A DNA stretch of 43,014 bases from a virus, in the IMG/VR virus record IMGVR_UViG_3300023108_000054, positions 1-43,014 of that record. The stretch is one strand, 5' to 3'. The translations under genes and the position numbers were made by a program. Shown here piece by piece: positions 5,554 through 13,908 of this stretch. How positions within the stretch are numbered: position 1 is the stretch's first letter; each line of letters starts with the position of its first letter. The notes under the pieces are model-generated. The model was not told the origin of the DNA. It did no database searches and saw nothing but the letters and a program-made list of their open reading frames with translations.

Positions 5554-7053
5554 TTAATTTTCGTCATCTACTGGTTCTTCATCACCAGCATCTTCAGATT
5601 CGTTTTCAATTTGTTTGTTAATATCTTCTATTTCTTCGTCATTCATTCTTAAAATATTTTTCTTAATATACTCTTTAGAAAAATACTGTCCAACATAAGG
5701 TTCTATTTGACTTAACATTTCAAGTCTTTCTCTCATAACTTCTGCGTTTTTGAGTTCTGTGAAATGACCATCTTGTAAAAAGTCAAACTGAATGTTTTCT
5801 TTAAACATTGGCCATTCATCAATTGCAATAATACCTTTTAACACTAATTGTGTTTTTAACATATCAGTAAACAAAACTGTAAACTTCTTACGAAGTTTCT
5901 GAACAAATTTTGTAAACTTCAATTCATCTCTTGTTATGTTATCAGAACGACCTATCTGAAATCCCGTTTCTTCTGCAAGTCTTGTTACTGGAACATTTAA
6001 TGAACGATATAATTTTCTTTGAAAATATTTAATATCATCTATCTCACCAAGATTAGAACCGCCTGGTAGTGTGGTGATCTCTGTACCACGACCACCCTCT
6101 CTACGAGGCAACCAGAAATCTTCTAACATTGACATATGATTTCTGTCGTCACGAATCTCACCTGTACTTGCATCATAAACAAGTTTGTTTCTATAACGAT
6201 TCATTACATCTTTAAGGTAAGCTTCTGCTTTGATTTTTGGTAAGTTACCAACATCAATGTAAAAAATTCTTCTTTCAGGAGCTCTTGAAATACGATAGAT
6301 AACTAAAGAATCTTCAATCATTCTTAATTGATTGACTGGTTTGATTGCTTTGTGTAAATGTGATAGAACAGTACCTTTGTGCATATCTACCAAACCAGAT
6401 GGACAATATGAAACTGAATCAGGTGATATCTTCAATCCTTGTGAAGTTGATTTACCATTACCTGAAGCATTAAAAAGATAATATTCTTGTGTTCTTTTTG
6501 TTAAGTCAAGACCAGTTCTTCTGTCTTTGTCAACAATTTGTTCTCTTACTTTTTTTATTTTTCTAGGGTCAATATATCTTACTTCTTGAATACCCTTTCT
6601 TGGTGATTTTTCATCAATAATTTTATGATAAAATAATCTACCATCAACATACCATCTTCTAAAGATGTCATGTCCTTTTGAATTAAAATCTAATAAACGC
6701 AAAACTTCGTCAAATTCCTCACGAATTTTTTGTTTAATTGTTTGTGAAATATCGAATTTATCTAACGATAACGATACTGACTGTCCTCTTTCATCAGATA
6801 CTATGGCTTCATTTGTGATGTCCTCTATTGCACTATCACATTCAGCTTGTTGTGCAATATCACGATATCTTCTAATGAGGTCTAGTTCAGTTGCATCTCG
6901 ACCGTCAGTCGATAAAACTGAAGAATAAAAACCACCACCTGCGATATCTATTGTTCCATCATCAGCAGAAGGTGGTGCAACACTCTGTGCTACACCACTT
7001 GTCTGTTTGTCATTTTTCGCCCTAGTAATTCTGAAACCGAATAACTCTGCCAT
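5554..7053 (-). CDS. 20: Portal vertex protein gp20
   Basis: A 499-residue portal protein. Typical blocks are DLIRRYRDIAQQAECDSAIE, DITNEAIV, then FRRWYVDGRLFYHKII, EVRYIDPRKIKKVRE, LVIYRISRAPERRIFYIDVG, MLEDFWLPRREGGRGTEI and FQRKLYRSLNVPVTRL. The dodecameric portal nucleates prohead assembly, receives the terminase motor and later binds the neck (gp13/gp14). It is close to T4 gp20 (524 residues). The C-terminal 40 residues are acidic, as is common. AGGAG lies eight bases before the ATG. The gp67-like gene follows after 11 nt. Confidence 0.98.
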   Translation of the reverse strand: MAELFGFRITRAKNDKQTSGVAQSVAPPSADDGTIDIAGGGFYSSVLSTDGRDATELDLIRRYRDIAQQAECDSAIEDITNEAIVSDERGQSVSLSLDKFDISQTIKQKIREEFDEVLRLLDFNSKGHDIFRRWYVDGRLFYHKIIDEKSPRKGIQEVRYIDPRKIKKVREQIVDKDRRTGLDLTKRTQEYYLFNASGNGKSTSQGLKISPDSVSYCPSGLVDMHKGTVLSHLHKAIKPVNQLRMIEDSLVIYRISRAPERRIFYIDVGNLPKIKAEAYLKDVMNRYRNKLVYDASTGEIRDDRNHMSMLEDFWLPRREGGRGTEITTLPGGSNLGEIDDIKYFQRKLYRSLNVPVTRLAEETGFQIGRSDNITRDELKFTKFVQKLRKKFTVLFTDMLKTQLVLKGIIAIDEWPMFKENIQFDFLQDGHFTELKNAEVMRERLEMLSQIEPYVGQYFSKEYIKKNILRMNDEEIEDINKQIENESEDAGDEEPVDDEN

Positions 7054-7096
7054 TCTATAATTCTCCTATTCTTTCTACTTATTTAGTATACTTGAA

Positions 7097-7621
7097 TTAG
7101 ACACTACTTGCAGAGAATGATGTGTATCTCCATGTTACATCAAAAGTTTCAATATCACTAACTGTATCATATGATAACTCGATAGGTGCTAGAATTGTAG
7201 GCCAACAATTTGTTAACACATATGATTTCAATAAGTTGTCATCTCTGTCTAACTGTTCAACTGTTACTTGAGCAGTATAGTCTGCAACATTATTAAGACC
7301 AACATTAGTTTCTAAATCGTTAATTCCAGACATCCATCTTTCTATTGCGTTTCTAACCATAAAGTCAGTATCGTTTAGTACAGTAGTAGTCCATGTTTCA
7401 AATGTCCTATCACCAGCAATAAACAACTGTCTACCTCTGAAATTTACAGTAATTTCAGGAATAGTTTGACCAGGCAATGAAGTCGCTTTTACTAAAAATT
7501 GAGTTCTATTAGAATCAAGACCTGTTGCAATTGCACCAGGCGTTGTCATTATCACTCTATACTGATTAGCTCTAGCGCCACCACCGATTAGGTTAGATTT
7601 AAAATCGTCAATACTTGCCAT
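7097..7621 (-). CDS. 19: Tail tube protein gp19
   Basis: A 174-residue tube subunit aligning with T4 gp19 (163 residues). NQYRVIMTTPG matches the first strand; FLVKATSLPGQTIPEITV is followed by FRGRQLFIAGDRTFETWTTT, the counterpart of T4 NRKINVAGDRTFDDWTVT, and IETFDVTWRYTSF matches the last strand. Stacked hexameric rings of this protein form the inner tube through which DNA leaves the head. It lies directly after the sheath gene, 14 nt downstream, the usual sheath-tube pairing. GGGAG precedes the ATG. Confidence 0.96.
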   Translation of the reverse strand: MASIDDFKSNLIGGGARANQYRVIMTTPGAIATGLDSNRTQFLVKATSLPGQTIPEITVNFRGRQLFIAGDRTFETWTTTVLNDTDFMVRNAIERWMSGINDLETNVGLNNVADYTAQVTVEQLDRDDNLLKSYVLTNCWPTILAPIELSYDTVSDIETFDVTWRYTSFSASSV

Positions 7622-7635
7622 TTTTTATCTCCCTA

Positions 7636-9588
7636 TTAACCGCCAACTTCGCTAAATGAAACACCAGTTCTCACAGCGATAAAGTTTAATGTTATAAAGT
7701 TAATTGAACGAGCAGGTTTGATGAATATATCTGCAACAAACTCATTTCTATCAATTACTTCTCCTGTATTATTTGTTTCGTCACAGACAACAGAAAAGTC
7801 TGTAATACCTCTACGACCTTGAACATCTCTCAAGAAAGGTTCTACCAAATTTCTAAATTGTGCTCTTGAGAATACATCATTAAACTCAAAGAGTTGATAT
7901 TTAGCCGCAGTTGCAATTGCTTTTTCAAGAACCAAGAATAATCTTCTAACATTGATTCTATCAAATGCACTTGGTTTTGCAAGAGCAGTTTTATCACCAA
8001 ATAAGACTGTACCTTGGCCTGGGAATGTAACAACTGGGTTAATTCTTGCAGGATAAAGTATATCTCTTTCTGATTTAGTAGGATTGTATGCAAGTTTAAC
8101 TGCACCACGAATCTGACCTCTGTTGTAACCACCAGGCGAGAACCAAGGGTCTGCAACATTATCTGTATTTGCGGCTAGTCCTGCAATATCACCATTCAAT
8201 GGTACATATCTGTAAACATCATTGTATTTGTCGTACATATACTTGTAACCAGAATCGAATACTGCATAAGAGGAACTTGATAATGAATCAAAGAATCCTT
8301 TGACATTACCAGTCTGTGCAAATCCAGTAGTTACACCAACAACATCTTCTCTACGAGGAGAGATGAAACCAACACAATCTTTTCTTGATTCACATAAATC
8401 AATAATCATTGTTGCGTGTGTAACACCATCAGTTGATGCTGGTGAAGTACCTGCCATAACTAAATTTACATCTACTGTATCAACATCTGCAAATTTGTCA
8501 TATGCAAGTTCTAACTCACCGATTGAAGGTGTGTCATCTGTTCCACCACCAAGAGTGTCTGTTAAGACACCTGCTTTACCAGCAGTTGATGCAAATGTAG
8601 TTCCACCTGCTGGATCTGTTCCTGCATTTGTTAGTGATGCATCATGATCCATCCATCTAACATAACTAGAACCAACATTTACTACATTTTTATAGAAGTT
8701 TGTTCCACCTTGAGGTGTTTTACTACTTAATGCTTGTGATACAAATGGGAATGTTTCTAATACTGCGTTTGTTCTTTGACCAGCTAAATCTGTATCAAAT
8801 CCAGTAATACCACCTGTGTAATCAAAAACAACAACATGCATCTCATCAGATAAAAGACCTCTATCAGTTGCATATTGTGATGTGCCTGGAGCACCATCAA
8901 ATAAATCGTAATATCTCCATCTTCTGCGAATAGCAGTATTATCTGCAATTGCAGATTTTAAACCACCACCGTTTGCATTGTCTAATTGTCTAACAGTTAA
9001 ATCGTTTACTGCGATTGCAGTAATTTCATACTGTTGTCCAGTAGTTTCTTGAAAGTAAACAATGTCACCAACATTAAATTCAGCTCCATCATCTACTGTA
9101 ATAGTTGTATCACCAGCGGCAACATCTGCTTGATCAACAAGTGCAGTTGTTGTTTGTTCGTATGCAGTTGCATTTGAACATATTGATACACCTAACGCAT
9201 TACCCCAAGTGCCTGGGAATCTTGCAGCCCATTCGCCACTAGAACCAGAACCATCTTCGTAATTATTTTCGTAATCATCATCATTTTTAATTTTTAGACC
9301 AACACCGTCTGCTGTAGCATTAACAGCGGCTGTATCTGCACGAACAACACGCAAAGCGTTGCCGTATTGTAAAAAATTGGCGGCGGTAAAAAATGTTTCA
9401 AAATTATCTGAATTAGGTTTACCAAAAATTTGAACGAGTTCTTCCTCTGAACCAATTGGAACAATTTCTTCTACTGGCCCTTTTGGGAATCCAGCAGCAA
9501 TTGCACCGATTGATGTAGCAACAGCAGGAACAACATTCGTTAAATCAATCTCTTTTACGAGAACGCCAGGGGATACTTGAAATGCCAT
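7636..9588 (-). CDS. 18: Contractile tail sheath protein gp18
   Basis: A 650-residue sheath subunit (T4 gp18 is 659). The N-terminus QVSPGVLVKEIDLTNVVP and the block SIGAIAAGFPKGPVEEIV are hallmarks of myovirus sheaths. The C-terminal domain is equally typical, with RINVRRLFLVLEKAI, FLRDVQGRRGITDFSVVCD and the final VADIFIKPARSINFITLNF. The middle (about residues 90-420) is the variable surface domain. Contraction drives the tube through the host envelope. AAGGAG precedes the ATG, and a late promoter lies 55 nt upstream. Confidence 0.98.
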   Translation of the reverse strand: MAFQVSPGVLVKEIDLTNVVPAVATSIGAIAAGFPKGPVEEIVPIGSEEELVQIFGKPNSDNFETFFTAANFLQYGNALRVVRADTAAVNATADGVGLKIKNDDDYENNYEDGSGSSGEWAARFPGTWGNALGVSICSNATAYEQTTTALVDQADVAAGDTTITVDDGAEFNVGDIVYFQETTGQQYEITAIAVNDLTVRQLDNANGGGLKSAIADNTAIRRRWRYYDLFDGAPGTSQYATDRGLLSDEMHVVVFDYTGGITGFDTDLAGQRTNAVLETFPFVSQALSSKTPQGGTNFYKNVVNVGSSYVRWMDHDASLTNAGTDPAGGTTFASTAGKAGVLTDTLGGGTDDTPSIGELELAYDKFADVDTVDVNLVMAGTSPASTDGVTHATMIIDLCESRKDCVGFISPRREDVVGVTTGFAQTGNVKGFFDSLSSSSYAVFDSGYKYMYDKYNDVYRYVPLNGDIAGLAANTDNVADPWFSPGGYNRGQIRGAVKLAYNPTKSERDILYPARINPVVTFPGQGTVLFGDKTALAKPSAFDRINVRRLFLVLEKAIATAAKYQLFEFNDVFSRAQFRNLVEPFLRDVQGRRGITDFSVVCDETNNTGEVIDRNEFVADIFIKPARSINFITLNFIAVRTGVSFSEVGG

Positions 9589-9643
9589 CTCTGTTTCTCC
9601 TTATGGATTATATAATATAAATTTCAATTTTTTCATTTAATTA

Positions 9644-9651
9644 TATTTATA
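9644..9651 (-). promoter_or_regulatory. T4-type late promoter for gp18
   Basis: TATAAATA on the minus strand within the 119-nt gap between gp18 and the divergent plus-strand gene. The leader to the gp18 ATG is about 50 nt and A+T-rich. The rest of this gap shows no ORF or terminator. Confidence 0.65.
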
Positions 9652-9694
9652 AAAAAGACTATCTTAAAAACACATTTTTATAGAACAACTGACA

Positions 9695-9702
9695 TATAAA
9701 TA
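9695..9702 (+). promoter_or_regulatory. Plus-strand late promoter box for the HNH-like gene
   Basis: TATAAATA on the plus strand, with only TCTTT between the box and the ATG at 9708. T4 late transcripts begin about six bases after the box, so the RNA would start at or next to the ATG and be leaderless. It stands back to back with the gp18 promoter. Confidence 0.55.
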
Positions 9703-9707
9703 TCTTT

Positions 9708-10013
9708 ATGTCAAGTCATTACGAAAAATATAAAGAAACAATCAAAAGAGTTTTCAAAAGAAACTACAGAAAAAGAACGATTTGGGTAAATGAATATTTG
9801 TCTGATAAGTTTTGTACATACTGTGGTGAATCTGAAAATGCGTGTTTACAATTTCACCCACATGAGAAAGAAATTAGAAGAACGACACGAAAGAAAGGTT
9901 TAAATGAAGAAGCTAGGAGAGATATTCTAAAACTTATGAAAACATCTAAAATTGTTTGTGCAAATTGTTATTTAAAGTTAGAGAATGAGATTATTGAAGA
10001 TTTACCAATCTGA
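9708..10013 (+). CDS. HNH-like Cys4 protein, probably altered at the active site
   Basis: The only plus-strand gene in the window, 101 residues and strongly basic at the N-terminus (residues 8-24). It has the zinc-binding frame of small HNH proteins: CTYCGESENACLQFHPHE (C36, C39, H50, H52) and VCANCYLKLEN (C84, C87). Typical members read LDFHHRDP and CANCHRKLH. Here the HH pair is HPH, and both the histidine after CANC and the final histidine are absent, so nuclease activity is doubtful. It could be a DNA-binding relic or a domesticated homing-type gene. No Shine-Dalgarno precedes the ATG. It overlaps the 3' end of gp17 by 12 nt tail to tail, with no terminator between them. Confidence 0.75.
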   Translation: MSSHYEKYKETIKRVFKRNYRKRTIWVNEYLSDKFCTYCGESENACLQFHPHEKEIRRTTRKKGLNEEARRDILKLMKTSKIVCANCYLKLENEIIEDLPI

Positions 10014-11645
10014 ATCATGCGTTCTTATAACTGGTGACCATACTGTTCCATATTCATCAGTCATCTTTTCACCATAGTTATCTAAACCATCATCAACAAA
10101 TCCAAAAGGTGCCATGTCTTGTTCTAATTGATTTTGTTGTTCTGCATACATTCTTGCACGAATATCATCATCAGTTAACTCTTTAAAGTATGTTTGTTGT
10201 GCTAACCATGAGAATAATACACAGCACATAATCAAATCATCTGTATGACCTTCTTCAGCCTCGTAAGATTGACCTTTTAATGAAAATGTAGAAAATTCAT
10301 TGATTAAATTATAATCTTGTATGATAAGTTTGTCAGTTTCTACAATCTGTTTTAAATTAGAACAACCCATCTTTTTGACTGCTTTTGTTGTTCTGACACC
10401 TAATTGTGAACGACCACCAGAGAAACCTGCACCTACCATTTGACCTGCACGACCTCTCATAGATGACATTATCATATTTTCATATTCTAAATCAAATTGT
10501 AATGCATTTGCAACTTGGTCACCTATATCATTGATTTCAACTAAAATATGTGCAAGATTATAGTTTGTTGCAACTTGTTTGATAATATTAGGAAATAGTA
10601 AAGGTTTTATCTCATTGTTTCTATATGTTGCAACAATTGTATATGGTATTTGTGTAACATCAAATACAACAAATGCAGAATAATCGTTTTGAATACCTCT
10701 TGCAACATCAGCCACTAAAACATATTGATGACCATTTACTTTTTGTTTGTAAATAGAAAGACCTGCATTTTTTGTTAATGGTTCTGCATATGACATTGAT
10801 TTAATCTTGTGTGGTGCAACTAATGTGTTTGTAGAACCTAAAAACTCACATTCAAACTCTCTTTTGAATTGTTCTTCAGATGTATTTGCAATAGTTTCTT
10901 GTTTCCACTTCTCATCTCTGCCTGGCACTTCACTCCAATGTACATCAATAATGTTATAAGAGTTTCTTTTGTTTTCTGCATCAGTCCATAGTTTGTAATA
11001 CAGATTCATACCATTAGGTGTTGACACAATAATAACTTTTGTAGATTTACCAGATGATATTGTAGGATATACAGATGAAAAGAAATCTTCTGCAACATTA
11101 TTAGGAACAAATGCGAACTCATCTAAAAATATCATGTTGTATGAACCACCACGAACTGCACTTGATGATGTAGATGATGCAACTACCCTAGAACCATTTT
11201 CTAATTCTAATGAACCTTTATTCCATGACATTACACCTTGTTGTAACCATTTTGGTAAATTTTCATATGCAAGTTGTAATCGAGAAAGAATATCTCTTGC
11301 AGTAGAGGCTTTGTTTGCAAGTATCGCTACATTCATGTTTGCATTGAAAACAACATAATGTAATATGTAAGATACTAATGTTGTAGATTTACCTGACTGT
11401 CGAGGTAGTTTGCAGATTGTGAAACGATTGTTGTGAATTGTATCAACCATTTCTTTTTGAAATTGAAACATATCAAATGGAACTAAACCGTGGTCTAGTG
11501 ATACAATCTTTATGTAATTTTCAATAAAGTGTAAAGGATTTTCCATACACTTTTTAAATTCAACAATTTGTTCTTCTGTCCATTCGACAGAAACATTTGC
11601 TTTCTTTAGTAGGGGATTACCGAGATAATGGTCAATATTTTGCAT
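10002..11645 (-). CDS. 17: Terminase large subunit gp17
   Basis: A 547-residue packaging motor. The ATPase has Walker A LPRQSGKSTT (about 80-89), Walker B MIFLDEFAF (171-179) and the coupling motif IVSTPNG (206-212). The RNase H-like nuclease begins with YVLVADVARG (D313) and includes LVEINDIGDQVA and the acidic HTDDLIMC near residue 467. It translocates DNA into the prohead through gp20 and cuts headful lengths. It is shorter than T4 gp17 (610 residues). The start lies 12 nt after the small upstream gene, without an obvious Shine-Dalgarno, so coupling or a slightly different start is possible. It is separated from gp16 by two unusual genes. Confidence 0.97.
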   Translation of the reverse strand: MQNIDHYLGNPLLKKANVSVEWTEEQIVEFKKCMENPLHFIENYIKIVSLDHGLVPFDMFQFQKEMVDTIHNNRFTICKLPRQSGKSTTLVSYILHYVVFNANMNVAILANKASTARDILSRLQLAYENLPKWLQQGVMSWNKGSLELENGSRVVASSTSSSAVRGGSYNMIFLDEFAFVPNNVAEDFFSSVYPTISSGKSTKVIIVSTPNGMNLYYKLWTDAENKRNSYNIIDVHWSEVPGRDEKWKQETIANTSEEQFKREFECEFLGSTNTLVAPHKIKSMSYAEPLTKNAGLSIYKQKVNGHQYVLVADVARGIQNDYSAFVVFDVTQIPYTIVATYRNNEIKPLLFPNIIKQVATNYNLAHILVEINDIGDQVANALQFDLEYENMIMSSMRGRAGQMVGAGFSGGRSQLGVRTTKAVKKMGCSNLKQIVETDKLIIQDYNLINEFSTFSLKGQSYEAEEGHTDDLIMCCVLFSWLAQQTYFKELTDDDIRARMYAEQQNQLEQDMAPFGFVDDGLDNYGEKMTDEYGTVWSPVIRTHDSDW

Positions 11646-11657
11646 AATATATTCATT

Positions 11658-11963
11658 TTAATCAATAATTGGTTTTGGGTTATTAGTTTTAACCATATTA
11701 ATTGCATTATCCCATGTAGTAGTAGAATTTACTTTATCATTAAACTGCATTTCCATTTGTTCTTCTATAGATGGGTATTCTTCAAATCTTTTCAATTGAC
11801 ATTGTTTTACTAAATCTTGTTTCCATAGAATAAAATAATCTGCATCCATAGTAGCTTCTTTAGCGGCTAAATATGCCGTACGATCTTCTGCATTTAACCA
11901 ATCAATATAATCATCATACTTATGTGGTCGTGCAAAATTAGGATTTTGCCAAATATAACTCAT
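11658..11963 (-). CDS. Small fibre-accessory-like protein between gp16 and gp17
   Basis: A 101-residue protein, not firmly recognised. The start is set at 11963, where ATG overlaps the adhesin stop (ATGA) and AGGTGG lies upstream; an ATG four codons earlier is less likely. The C-terminal half contains FEEYPSIEEQMEMQF, then W and VKTNNPKP. This follows the same pattern as RPEYPNIGDQLDDLF...VKDKYPK in the protein at 32486-32779, a type often found next to tail fibres. I infer an accessory or assembly role for the adhesin encoded immediately upstream. The N-terminus (SYIWQNPNFARPHKYDDYI) is aromatic-rich. Function unproven. Confidence 0.6.
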   Translation of the reverse strand: MSYIWQNPNFARPHKYDDYIDWLNAEDRTAYLAAKEATMDADYFILWKQDLVKQCQLKRFEEYPSIEEQMEMQFNDKVNSTTTWDNAINMVKTNNPKPIID

Positions 11964-12670
11964 GTGTCTAACCACCTAAACCAAAAAGACCATACACCTC
12001 CTCTACTACCATAGGTATTAGAACCACCACCAGTACCCATGTATAAATTATCTGGAAATGAACCACAATTGCTTCCATTAAACCCTGAACCTAAACCACC
12101 AGAAGAACTACCCCAATTACAAACGCTTTGACCTGTATTATATATTCCATGACCTCCAGCATACCCAAAGTAGACTCTATATCCAGTCCTTGTACCTGAT
12201 GTAGATACGGCGGTGCTATTTCTTTGATTAAAAGTTTGATTGGTATTAAAACCTGCTGTTTGCCATGTACCAGTATTTTCTTTTTCTACCATCAAAACAT
12301 TCCATTGATATCCTTTATTATAATGATGATTTAAAATTGAATGATAGTCATCATTACATCTCCACCATCTCCAAAAACCATAACCAGTAGACTTATAATC
12401 ACCACCACTATACTCGCAGAAAAAAGCTTCACTCGCACCTGGCGGTTTTATCCAGTACCAACCTTGTGATGGTGATTTATTTTCCCAATTTCCTAGATGT
12501 TCTATTGGATATTGTTGTACAGCACCTTCTTCTAAAGGTATCCAAGAAGTTCCATTGTAAAATTTCCAATCATTTGTTGTGGTATTGTAGTATGAATCAC
12601 CAGTAGAGGGTGATGATGGGTCAGTAGCATTATTAACATTTATTGATGTACTTGTAATGGTTGTTGACAT
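11960..12670 (-). CDS. Tail-fibre-type adhesin with a fibrinogen-like C-terminal domain (tentative)
   Basis: A 236-residue protein. The N-terminal 45 residues (SPSTGDSYYNTTTNDWKFYN, then GTSW) are a segment common in phage fibre proteins. From about residue 60 it resembles the start of fibrinogen/intelectin-type lectin domains: QGWYWIKPPGASEAFFCEYS, followed by a glycine/aromatic-rich region. The end has GSNCGSFPDNLYMGTGGG and VWSFWFRW. Four cysteines fall in this domain. A carbohydrate- or receptor-binding role is inferred. Its place between the two terminase genes is unusual for the T4 group. The ATG directly abuts the gp16 stop, with AAAGGAAAG upstream, so it is embedded in the gp15-gp16-gp17 operon. 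The fold call needs a profile search. Confidence 0.6.
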   Translation of the reverse strand: MSTTITSTSINVNNATDPSSPSTGDSYYNTTTNDWKFYNGTSWIPLEEGAVQQYPIEHLGNWENKSPSQGWYWIKPPGASEAFFCEYSGGDYKSTGYGFWRWWRCNDDYHSILNHHYNKGYQWNVLMVEKENTGTWQTAGFNTNQTFNQRNSTAVSTSGTRTGYRVYFGYAGGHGIYNTGQSVCNWGSSSGGLGSGFNGSNCGSFPDNLYMGTGGGSNTYGSRGGVWSFWFRWLDT

Positions 12671-13090
12671 TTATTTCTTTCCTTTTAGTAATTTTTGTAA
12701 TTCAGCAGTAGAACCTACAAAAAGTGCATTAGTTACATTCTTTGGTGCATTACTAGGAACATCTTTCAGTTTTTTCATCTTCTCTTGTAAATCACCAAGT
12801 TTCTCTGTTACTTCTGCAACTTGTTTTATTAAGTTACCTGCAACCTCATATGTTCTTGGGTGTTCAGATTCTCTTGCGAGCTCTAAAATACCATCTATTG
12901 CGTCTTGACCTCTTTCAACTAAATTATAAAAGTTTTCTCTTTGATACTTATAATCATTGTCAATGTCATCATCATTTGTTTTCACAATAACTGGTTTCTT
13001 TACTACTTCTTTTGTAGTAGTAGACATTGCATTATCTACAACATCAGTTATACCTAATACTCCGTCTAGGACTTCAGTTGACTTACTCAT
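12671..13090 (-). CDS. 16: Terminase small subunit gp16
   Basis: A 139-residue protein. EHPRTYEVAGNLIKQVAEV aligns with T4 gp16 DSPRHMEVFATLMGQMTTT, and NVTNALFVGSTAELQKLL aligns with NIQNATVFMGSPTELM; T4 gp16 is 164 residues. The central helices around residues 50-110 are the oligomerisation coiled coil that forms the recognition ring and stimulates the gp17 ATPase. The acidic N-terminus (NDDDIDNDYKYQRENF) is followed by an aromatic stretch as in T4. The start overlaps the gp15 stop by 8 nt (ATGAGTAA). Confidence 0.93.
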   Translation of the reverse strand: MSKSTEVLDGVLGITDVVDNAMSTTTKEVVKKPVIVKTNDDDIDNDYKYQRENFYNLVERGQDAIDGILELARESEHPRTYEVAGNLIKQVAEVTEKLGDLQEKMKKLKDVPSNAPKNVTNALFVGSTAELQKLLKGKK

Positions 13091-13907
13091 CTTCGTCAGT
13101 TACTGGATTGTATGTTTTTGCATCTTCAAAGAATGATGCAGTTTCATTAAATCCAAAGTTATCATCATCATTAGGATCAAACACAGCAGGTGAAACATTT
13201 GTTGGGTCTGGTTCAACTGTATATCTCTGTTCTCTTTTTGGTGTATTAACTGGCATATCTGTATACTGGTCAACTTGAACACTACGAATAACATTTGTAG
13301 AAGTGATTGGGCCGTATAGGAAATACTTTGCAGTAAAACTCATTGTATAAATTATAGCTCTTCTACTTGTAAATTCACCCTCGTAATTATCTTCATAGTT
13401 GATACTGTTTAATACAATAGGAACATCTCTGATAATATCTAACTCTGGAACTTCTCTCATTGTTACAGTATATTCTGGTTGAAAATATGGTAGTATTTGT
13501 TCTACGATTTGTAGTGCATCATCAGATTGTTTTGCCATTACATATAATTCAAAATTGATATTATAAGGAACAGGCATAAATCCTGACTTTAATTGGTCAT
13601 AATCAACACCATCAACTTTTTTCTTAACTTTGATTATTTTATTTAATTTTCTTGCAGTATCATATTCAATACCAGATATTTCAAAACCTAATCTTGGTAA
13701 TGTTACTGCAACTTTTTTATTTAAGTTTGGGTCTTCCTGTAGTCTTGATAACCATTTTTGTTTAGGCCCATATGCTAATGGAACTTTCATAGTCTGTGTT
13801 ACATTACCAGAACTATCTTTCTTTGCAATCTGTACTCTGTTAAAAAGCGTTCCAAATGCAACTACTACATTTCTTGTCGCTTCGTTATAAAAATATTGTC
13901 CTATCAT
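13083..13907 (-). CDS. 15: Tail sheath stabiliser gp15
   Basis: A 274-residue protein matching the T4 gp15 family (272 residues). It starts MIGQYFYNEATRNVVVAFGT, and has the conserved VPLAYGPKQKWLSRLQEDP, LPRLGFEISGIEYD, VPYNINFELYVMAKQSDDAL and MREVPELDIIRDVPIVL blocks. A hexameric ring of gp15 caps the finished tail and binds the head through gp13/gp14. The last 35 residues are acidic and poorly ordered in appearance. The gene starts one base after the gp14 stop codon. Confidence 0.95.
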   Translation of the reverse strand: MIGQYFYNEATRNVVVAFGTLFNRVQIAKKDSSGNVTQTMKVPLAYGPKQKWLSRLQEDPNLNKKVAVTLPRLGFEISGIEYDTARKLNKIIKVKKKVDGVDYDQLKSGFMPVPYNINFELYVMAKQSDDALQIVEQILPYFQPEYTVTMREVPELDIIRDVPIVLNSINYEDNYEGEFTSRRAIIYTMSFTAKYFLYGPITSTNVIRSVQVDQYTDMPVNTPKREQRYTVEPDPTNVSPAVFDPNDDDNFGFNETASFFEDAKTYNPVTDEDE

Positions 13908-13908
13908 A

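Noticed and set aside
7054-7096. Late promoter between gp19 and gp20
   Set aside because: The nearest sequence, ACTAAATA, departs from the consensus at two positions; the gap otherwise holds only the gp20 ribosome binding site.
7842-8159. Minus-strand 105-codon ORF inside gp18
   Set aside because: It is an out-of-frame shadow of the sheath gene with an implausible composition.
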